Source: HGM04593 sp045630965
GTDB lineage: Bacteria; Bacteroidota; Bacteroidia; Bacteroidales; Bacteroidaceae
Direction: 5' to 3'
Length of the DNA: 64,000 nt
NCBI GenBank assembly: GCA_045630965.1
Contig: JAZQTU010000006.1
Location: 22,865 to 86,864 of the forward strand
The notes under the pieces were generated by a model. It saw only the letters and a program-made list of their open reading frames with translations. It was not told the origin of the DNA and searched no databases. A program made the translations under genes and the position numbers. Positions 59,620 through 64,000 of the stretch are shown here, piece by piece (the stretch's first letter is position 1; every line of letters begins with the position of its first letter).

Positions 59620-61026
59620 ATGGGTGGCTTTTTTGGCACTGTATCAAAAGCCCAGTGTTTGACGGATCTGTTTTACGGTACAGATTACAATTCACATATG
59701 GGAACAAAGAGAGCGGGTATGGCTACTTATGCCAAAGGCGTAGGTTTTATGCGCTCTATTCACAATATTGAGAGTTCTTATTTCCGTACTAAATTTGAAC
59801 CAAGTCTTTCAAAATTCCAGGGTAACTCTGGTATAGGCGTTATCAGTGATACAGATCCACAACCGATTCTTATTAATTCTCATTTAGGAAAATTCGCTAT
59901 TGTTACTGTTGCAAGAGTTAACAATATAAACGAGTTGGAGCAGGACTTGTTGGCTTCAAACATGCACTTTTCCGAGATGAGTCTCTCCAATACCAATCAG
60001 ACGGAGCTTATAGCATTGCTTATTATTCAAGGAAAGGATTTTGTTGACGGTATTGAAAATGTATTCCGCAAGATAAAAGGTTCTTGCTCAATGCTCATTC
60101 TTACCGAGGACGGAATTATTGTTGCTCGCGACCAATGGGGACGCACTCCTATTGTCATTGGCAAGAAGGATGGTGCGTATGCAGCAACAAGTGAAACAAA
60201 TAGTTTCCCTAATTTGGGTTATGAGATAGAGAAATATGTCGGTCCTGGTGAAATCATCCGTTTGCGTGCCGACGGCATGGAGCAGATGCGTAAGCCAAAC
60301 GAGAAAATGCAGATATGCTCATTTCTCTATACCTATTACGGATTCCCTATCTCTTGTTATGAAGGGAAGAATGTAGAAGAGATGCGTTTTACCACAGGAG
60401 AGAAGATGGCGAAAGAGGATGCTTCAGAGGTGGACTGCGTTTGTGGTATTCCCGATTCCGGTACAGCTATGGCTCTTGGATATGCTCAAGGAAAGGGTAT
60501 TCCTTATCATCGTGCTATCTCAAAATATACACCGACATGGCCACGTAGCTTCACTCCAAGTAACCAGGAAACACGTGCATTGGTAGCAAAGATGAAATTG
60601 ATACCTAACCGTGCAATGATGGAAAATAAGCGTATCCTCTTCTGTGACGATTCTATCGTGCGAGGTACTCAGCTGAATGACAGCGTAAATGAATTCTTTG
60701 AATATGGCGCAAAGGAAGTGCATATGCGAATAGCTTGTCCTCCATTGGTTTACGGTTGCCCATTCTTGGGATTCAGTTCATCAAAAAGCGACTTGGAGCT
60801 GATTACACGTCGTATCATCAAAGAGTTGGAGGGCGATGAGAACAAGAATCTGGATAAATATGCTACAACCGGAACTCCAGAGTACGAACGTATGGTAGAA
60901 GAGATACGTAGACGTTTTGGCTTGACCTCTTTGAAGTTCAATACATTGGAGATAATGCTTGAGGCGATAGGACTTCCAAAATGCAAGGTTTGTACCCATT
61001 GCTTCGACGGTAGCAGTCACTTCTGA
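59620..61026 (+). CDS. PurF-like amidophosphoribosyltransferase lacking the catalytic Cys
   Basis: A 468-residue PurF homologue. The N-terminal Ntn-type glutaminase fold and the C-terminal phosphoribosyltransferase domain are both present, with PRPP loop RILFCDDSIVRGTQLND and CGIPDSGTAMALGYA. The protein starts MGGFFGT where active PurF starts MCGxxG, so the nucleophile Cys at position 2 is Gly and glutamine hydrolysis should be lost. It may use free ammonia or have another role. It lies 115 nt after purH. Confidence 0.88.
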   Translation: MGGFFGTVSKAQCLTDLFYGTDYNSHMGTKRAGMATYAKGVGFMRSIHNIESSYFRTKFEPSLSKFQGNSGIGVISDTDPQPILINSHLGKFAIVTVARVNNINELEQDLLASNMHFSEMSLSNTNQTELIALLIIQGKDFVDGIENVFRKIKGSCSMLILTEDGIIVARDQWGRTPIVIGKKDGAYAATSETNSFPNLGYEIEKYVGPGEIIRLRADGMEQMRKPNEKMQICSFLYTYYGFPISCYEGKNVEEMRFTTGEKMAKEDASEVDCVCGIPDSGTAMALGYAQGKGIPYHRAISKYTPTWPRSFTPSNQETRALVAKMKLIPNRAMMENKRILFCDDSIVRGTQLNDSVNEFFEYGAKEVHMRIACPPLVYGCPFLGFSSSKSDLELITRRIIKELEGDENKNLDKYATTGTPEYERMVEEIRRRFGLTSLKFNTLEIMLEAIGLPKCKVCTHCFDGSSHF

Positions 61027-61047
61027 TATATCACTATTGGATTATAT

Positions 61048-61088
61048 AACCATAGCCTTTACTCATTGAGCAAAGGCTATGGTTTTTT
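61048..61088 (+). terminator. Terminator after the purF-like gene
   Basis: A 12-bp stem (ACCATAGCCTTT/AAAGGCTATGGT) with a further CTC/GAG pair is followed by TTTTTT. Confidence 0.9.
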
Positions 61089-61578
61089 ATGATTTTGTTG
61101 TTGCTGTTTGAAATGGCAAATGGGAGGGAAGAATGAAAAACGTTATAAAAAAAAGAAAACAGATCTAATGTCTTTCAAATTGTTTAACAATACTTTGTCT
61201 GTTTCAGATTCGTTAACGCATTCAATAATTTCAAAGTTGCAACCATATCCCACGCTTTGTGTGACTGTTACTCAGTGATTGCCTCTATCATTTTGTAAGC
61301 AAAATAATTGACCAACCTTTTGTTGCCTTTAACTTTGTTGAAACGCTGCTGCACTCGTTGTAAAAACTCAAACAAGTTTAGTTTTAACTCGTTGGCAGGT
61401 GTTTTGGGCAATCGCACCCCGCACGGCACAAACTTCACCTGTGCTATGTGCGACTATATACTCATTGAAGTCCTCGGTAGTTCCCAATTGACCCAATCGC
61501 AGTTGCTTCGCAAACGCCACCCAAGCGGTGCTACCTTCGTCAGCACTACGCTTGACCAACGGCTCTGCGATTGGCTCG
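61089..61578. other. Non-coding spacer with one dispersed repeat
   Basis: There is no convincing gene in these 490 bp. Two overlapping long frames (plus strand 61308-61667, minus strand 61368-61631) run into guaA on one side or the other and look spurious. The only structure seen is a relative of the tamL promoter repeat at about 61331-61395. Confidence 0.6.
61331..61395 (+). repeat. Diverged copy of the tamL promoter repeat
   Basis: TAACTTTG (-7-like) is followed by TGCACTCGTTGTAAAAACTC and AAACAAGTTTAGTTTTAACT. This has the same order as the TATCTTTG / TGCACTCGCCGTAAAATATT / CAAGCTTGATTTTATTTTGC units at 16195-16373. It does not precede a gene on the plus strand here. Confidence 0.55.
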
Positions 61579-61631
61579 GTGGGAGTAAGAAAAAAAAGAG
61601 CCGATTCGGCTCTTTTTTTTCTTACTCCCAC
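61579..61631. terminator. Terminator palindrome that includes the end of guaA
   Basis: A perfect 26-bp inverted repeat around one base. Its core is GAGCCGA/TCGGCTC flanked by A8/T8. The right arm covers the last guaA codons and stop (61622-61624). Confidence 0.95.
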
Positions 61632-62929
61632 TCAATTGTAGCGGATGGTTTTGGTGACATATCGTAGCATACGCGGTTGATGTTGGGGACTTCTGCGAGT
61701 ATGCGGTCGGTGATCTTCAAAAGGATAGGCCACTCAATCTGTTCTATTGTTGCTGTCATGGCATCAACGGTGTTCACGGCGCGGATGATTACTGGCCAGT
61801 CATATGAACGTGCGTTGTTGCGTACACCTACTGACTTGAAGTCGGGTACTACTGTAAAGTACTGCCATACAGTCTTGTCAAGACCTGCGTTCTTGAACTC
61901 TTCGCGGAGGATAGCGTCACTCTCACGCAATGCTTCAAGACGGTCACGTGTGATTGCACCAAGACAACGTACACCCAAACCGGGGCCTGGGAATGGCTGA
62001 CGGTAAACCATGTCGTATGGCAAGCCGAGCTCAAGACCACAAGCACGTACCTCGTCCTTGAACAACTGACGGATTGGCTCTACCAATTCGAACTGCAAGT
62101 CTTCGGGCAAGCCGCCTACGTTGTGGTGGCTCTTGACCATCTTTGCTGTTTTTGTACCACTCTCTACAATGTCGGGGTATATTGTTCCCTGACCGAGGAA
62201 ATCGATACCGTCGAGCTTGCGTGCCTCTTCTTCGAAGACGCGAATGAACTCGCCACCGATAATCTTGCGCTTCTGCTCTGGGTCGGCAACGCCTTCAAGT
62301 AAGTTGAGGAAACGGTCTGTAGCGTCAACATAAACGAGGTTTGCACACAACTGCTTGCTGAATACTTCAACAACAGCTTCGCTCTCTCCCTTACGCATCA
62401 AACCGTGGTTAACGTGTACGCAAACGAGGTTTTCACCGATAGCCTTGAGAAGAAGTGCAGCAACAACAGAGCTGTCAACACCACCTGAAAGAGCGAGCAA
62501 AACCTTCTTGTCGCCAACCTGGCGGCGGATAAGTTCAACCTGGTCGTTTACAAAGTTTGTCATGTTCCAGTTCTTTTCTGCCTTGCAGGTGTCAAGAACG
62601 AACTCTCTGACAGCCTCTTTAACAACCTCAACATCGTTACCAATCTCTGCTATCTTTACATCGCAGAGTGCCTTGTCATGACCTGCTGCCATAACAGGGA
62701 AGCCTGCATTGTATATGTCGTGGTTCACGTCAATGGCAACACCGTCAATAACGTTGTTAGGGCCACCGTTGATGATAATACCTTTTACATTGGGGAGGGC
62801 TTTGAGTTCCTCAACTGTTATGTCGTGAGGGTAAATCTCGCTATAAACACCCAAAGCGCGAATGGCTCTTGCAAGCACGGTATTCTCGTGACTACCAAGG
62901 TCCAGAATGACAATCATGTCCTGTTTCAT
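61622..62929 (-). CDS. guaA: GMP synthase with truncated, Cys-less glutaminase domain
   Basis: A 435-residue GuaA homologue (usual length about 510-525). The ATP pyrophosphatase domain is intact (LLALSGGVDSSVVAALL), as is the dimerisation domain (QPFPGPGLGVRCLGAITRDRLE, PSATIEWE). The N-terminal class I glutaminase keeps only about 100 residues. The nucleophile elbow (normally GVCYGMQ) reads AAGHDKA, and the region carrying the catalytic His and Glu is deleted. It should convert XMP to GMP with free ammonia or with a separate glutaminase subunit. The gene is monocistronic. Confidence 0.9.
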   Translation of the reverse strand: MKQDMIVILDLGSHENTVLARAIRALGVYSEIYPHDITVEELKALPNVKGIIINGGPNNVIDGVAIDVNHDIYNAGFPVMAAGHDKALCDVKIAEIGNDVEVVKEAVREFVLDTCKAEKNWNMTNFVNDQVELIRRQVGDKKVLLALSGGVDSSVVAALLLKAIGENLVCVHVNHGLMRKGESEAVVEVFSKQLCANLVYVDATDRFLNLLEGVADPEQKRKIIGGEFIRVFEEEARKLDGIDFLGQGTIYPDIVESGTKTAKMVKSHHNVGGLPEDLQFELVEPIRQLFKDEVRACGLELGLPYDMVYRQPFPGPGLGVRCLGAITRDRLEALRESDAILREEFKNAGLDKTVWQYFTVVPDFKSVGVRNNARSYDWPVIIRAVNTVDAMTATIEQIEWPILLKITDRILAEVPNINRVCYDMSPKPSATIEWE

Positions 62930-63027
62930 ATTCTTATTTATATTAAAAAGTTACTTTTTGTTTTGCGAAGTTACTTATTTTCATTTTTTCCTACAATAGG
63001 GGAATGGCTAATGTTCTATAAAAAATG

Positions 63028-63055
63028 AGAGTGAAAACCGCATGGTTTCACTCTC
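63028..63055 (-). terminator. Terminator of the 37-residue gene
   Basis: The minus strand has GAGAGTGAAACC ... GGTTTTCACTCTC followed by ATTTTTT, placed just after the small gene's stop. Confidence 0.8.
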
Positions 63056-63069
63056 GTTATAGCGCGCTG

Positions 63070-63183
63070 TCATATCTTCTCTATCAAGAGGTCGCGTGTA
63101 ACAGCACCGGCAAACATGCCGTTAGCGTTGCTTTTAATCGCGCACATTCCGAAGGTACGAAGATATTTTGCCATAGTTTTCAT
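63070..63183 (-). CDS. 37-residue small protein
   Basis: A very short gene of 37 codons plus stop. The product begins MKTMAKYLRTFGMCAIKSN and ends GAVTRDLLIEKI. Support comes from context: a perfect -7 box (TACCTTTG, 63248-63241) lies upstream, a hairpin lies in the leader, and an intrinsic terminator stands 15 nt after the stop. Composition is normal and slightly basic; there is no signal peptide or membrane helix. No function is known to me. Confidence 0.6.
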   Translation of the reverse strand: MKTMAKYLRTFGMCAIKSNANGMFAGAVTRDLLIEKI

Positions 63184-63240
63184 CTCTATTGTTTTATGGT
63201 ACTCAGTCCAGCATGTCATGCTTGGTGTACCAATTCTTTG

Positions 63241-63248
63241 CAAAGGTA
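63241..63248 (-). promoter_or_regulatory. -7 promoter element of the 37-residue gene
   Basis: The minus strand reads TACCTTTG, a perfect TAnnTTTG. The leader between it and the ATG holds the imperfect hairpin AGCATGACATGCT near 63210-63222. Confidence 0.6.
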
Positions 63249-63442
63249 AGAATATTCAATGAAAAATATGACATTTGCATGGGAAATATTAATCTTCAAA
63301 TCTTATTTTTCTCTTTGCTTACATGTCGTATACACAACAATTGGAGATGCGATATTGTTTTTTGACTGGAAAAAGTAAATTTTTATCATAACTTTTTTAT
63401 TATTTAGGCGATATTCTTGTTTTGAATGTAAAAACATTTTCT

Positions 63443-63450
63443 TAAATTTG
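63443..63450 (+). promoter_or_regulatory. -7 promoter element of the gapA transcript
   Basis: TAAATTTG, a perfect TAnnTTTG, has a TTTG 18 nt upstream at 63421-63424 as the -33 element. It precedes the 29-residue micro-lipoprotein gene by 22 nt, and gapA lies beyond it. Confidence 0.6.
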
Positions 63451-63472
63451 CAAAGAAATTGAGTAATCGGGT

Positions 63473-63562
63473 ATGAAAGTTGTTAAATTAATACTATGCG
63501 TTTCGGTTGTGCTGCTTATGTTTGTTGCATGCCGTGCTGCCGATTACTGTAATTGCGGATAA
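63473..63562 (+). CDS. 29-residue micro-lipoprotein upstream of gapA
   Basis: A 29-codon gene. The product is almost entirely a lipoprotein signal (KLILCVSVVLLMFVAC) with a candidate lipobox MFVAC, leaving a mature peptide of about ten residues with two more cysteines (ADYCNCG). It lies 22 nt behind a good promoter and 43 nt before gapA, so both are probably on one mRNA. It could be a real entericidin-like peptide or a leader that tunes gapA. Confidence 0.5.
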   Translation: MKVVKLILCVSVVLLMFVACRAADYCNCG

Positions 63563-63605
63563 TATATAAGGTATTTTTTAACCCTTTTAAATTTATAAAA
63601 AAACT

Positions 63606-64000
63606 ATGACAAAAGTAGGTATTAACGGTTTTGGCCGTATCGGCCGTTTCGTTTTCCGTGCAGCTCAGACAAGAACTGACATCGAGGTTGTAGCTATCAA
63701 CGACCTTTGCCCAGTTGATTACTTGGCATACATGCTCAAGTATGACACAATGCACGGTATCTTCGATGGTACTATCGAGGCAGACATGGAGAACAATAAG
63801 CTTATCGTAAACGGTAAGGCTATCCGCGTAACAGCAGAGCGTAACCCAGCTGATTTGAAGTGGGACGAGGTAGGTGCTGAGTACGTTGTTGAGTCAACAG
63901 GTTTGTTCCTTTCTAAGGACAAGGCTCAGGCTCACATCGAGGCTGGTGCTAAGTATGTTGTTATGTCAGCTCCTTCAAAGGATGACACTCCAATGTTCGT
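63606..64000 (+). CDS. gapA: Glyceraldehyde-3-phosphate dehydrogenase (5' part; gene continues past window)
   Basis: The first 131 codons of GAPDH, the glycolytic enzyme oxidising glyceraldehyde-3-phosphate with NAD. The Rossmann loop GINGFGRIGR, the AINDL motif, the MLKYDTMHG segment and ESTGLFLSKDKAQAH are diagnostic. The catalytic Cys lies beyond the window end. Confidence 0.96.
   Translation, partial: MTKVGINGFGRIGRFVFRAAQTRTDIEVVAINDLCPVDYLAYMLKYDTMHGIFDGTIEADMENNKLIVNGKAIRVTAERNPADLKWDEVGAEYVVESTGLFLSKDKAQAHIEAGAKYVVMSAPSKDDTPMF

Noticed and set aside
61308..61667. Two overlapping frames (plus strand 61308-61667 and minus strand 61368-61631)
   Set aside because: They overlap each other and the end of guaA. 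Their sequences resemble typical spurious translations antisense to guaA and across a terminator palindrome.
63025..63249. 74-codon plus-strand frame
   Set aside because: It is antisense to the 37-residue gene, its terminator and its promoter, which together form a better-supported unit on the minus strand.

Overview
The window is a chromosomal segment of a Bacteroidales bacterium (Bacteroidota). Many genes are preceded by the phylum's TAnnTTTG-type -7 box. The gene content fits too: a TamL-type lipoprotein, a TIGR02757 protein, DUF4296, a kinase-RapZ fusion, and a secreted repeat protein with a T9SS-like C-terminal tail. The genus cannot be fixed from the sequence; it looks Bacteroides/Prevotella-like. 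There are no insertion sequences, integrases or CRISPR arrays.

Housekeeping regions. 1-4.3 kb: an FKBP lipoprotein (cut by the window edge), a sugar kinase with an MFS transporter (peptidoglycan-sugar recycling candidate), and gdhA. 4.6-8.2 kb: a large secreted protein with six ~80-residue repeats. 8.3-21.1 kb: kinase-RapZ fusion, ileS, DksA-like gene, lspA, DUF4296 lipoprotein, a TrmH-family methyltransferase, tamL behind a tandemly duplicated promoter, an MBL hydrolase, tyrS and tRNA-Lys(CTT). 21.2-24.5 kb: HAD phosphatase, lrgB/lrgA and small poorly conserved genes. 33.2-46.7 kb: ligA, dapA, TIGR02757, maeB, MBL hydrolase, rsmG, a DUF3298-like lipoprotein, rmuC, trpS and a GH35 beta-galactosidase. 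58-64 kb: purH, a PurF homologue lacking its catalytic Cys, a GuaA whose glutaminase domain is truncated, two very small genes, and the start of gapA.

The most interesting content is a podophage-like virion gene set split over two loci separated by about 13.6 kb of ordinary host genes. Locus 1 (24.7-33.1 kb) has a self-cleaving LexA/CI-type repressor, a small helical protein, a T7 gp14-like ejection protein, a 1517-residue polyvalent-type protein and the portal. Locus 2 (46.8-57.9 kb) has the large terminase and three small genes on the minus strand. On the plus strand it has scaffold, major capsid protein, two connector-type proteins, holin, u-spanin and tail nozzle. The two sets complement each other with no duplication, all frames are open, and no integrase, replication gene, tail fibre or att repeat is visible.

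The loci share regulation. An 18-bp element, TTTTGTCATTTCAGCAAC, forms a perfect inverted repeat between two divergent transcription units of locus 1. Sixteen of its bases recur before the scaffold gene in locus 2. In each case a -7-like box follows exactly 21 nt downstream. Degenerate copies precede two minus-strand genes of locus 2. Palindromes of the form TAGC-N8-GCTA lie twice upstream of the repressor gene and once inside the promoter of the first minus-strand gene of locus 2. My working model is a DNA-damage-responsive, domesticated phage particle, such as a gene transfer agent. This is an inference, and a prophage split by rearrangement is the main alternative.
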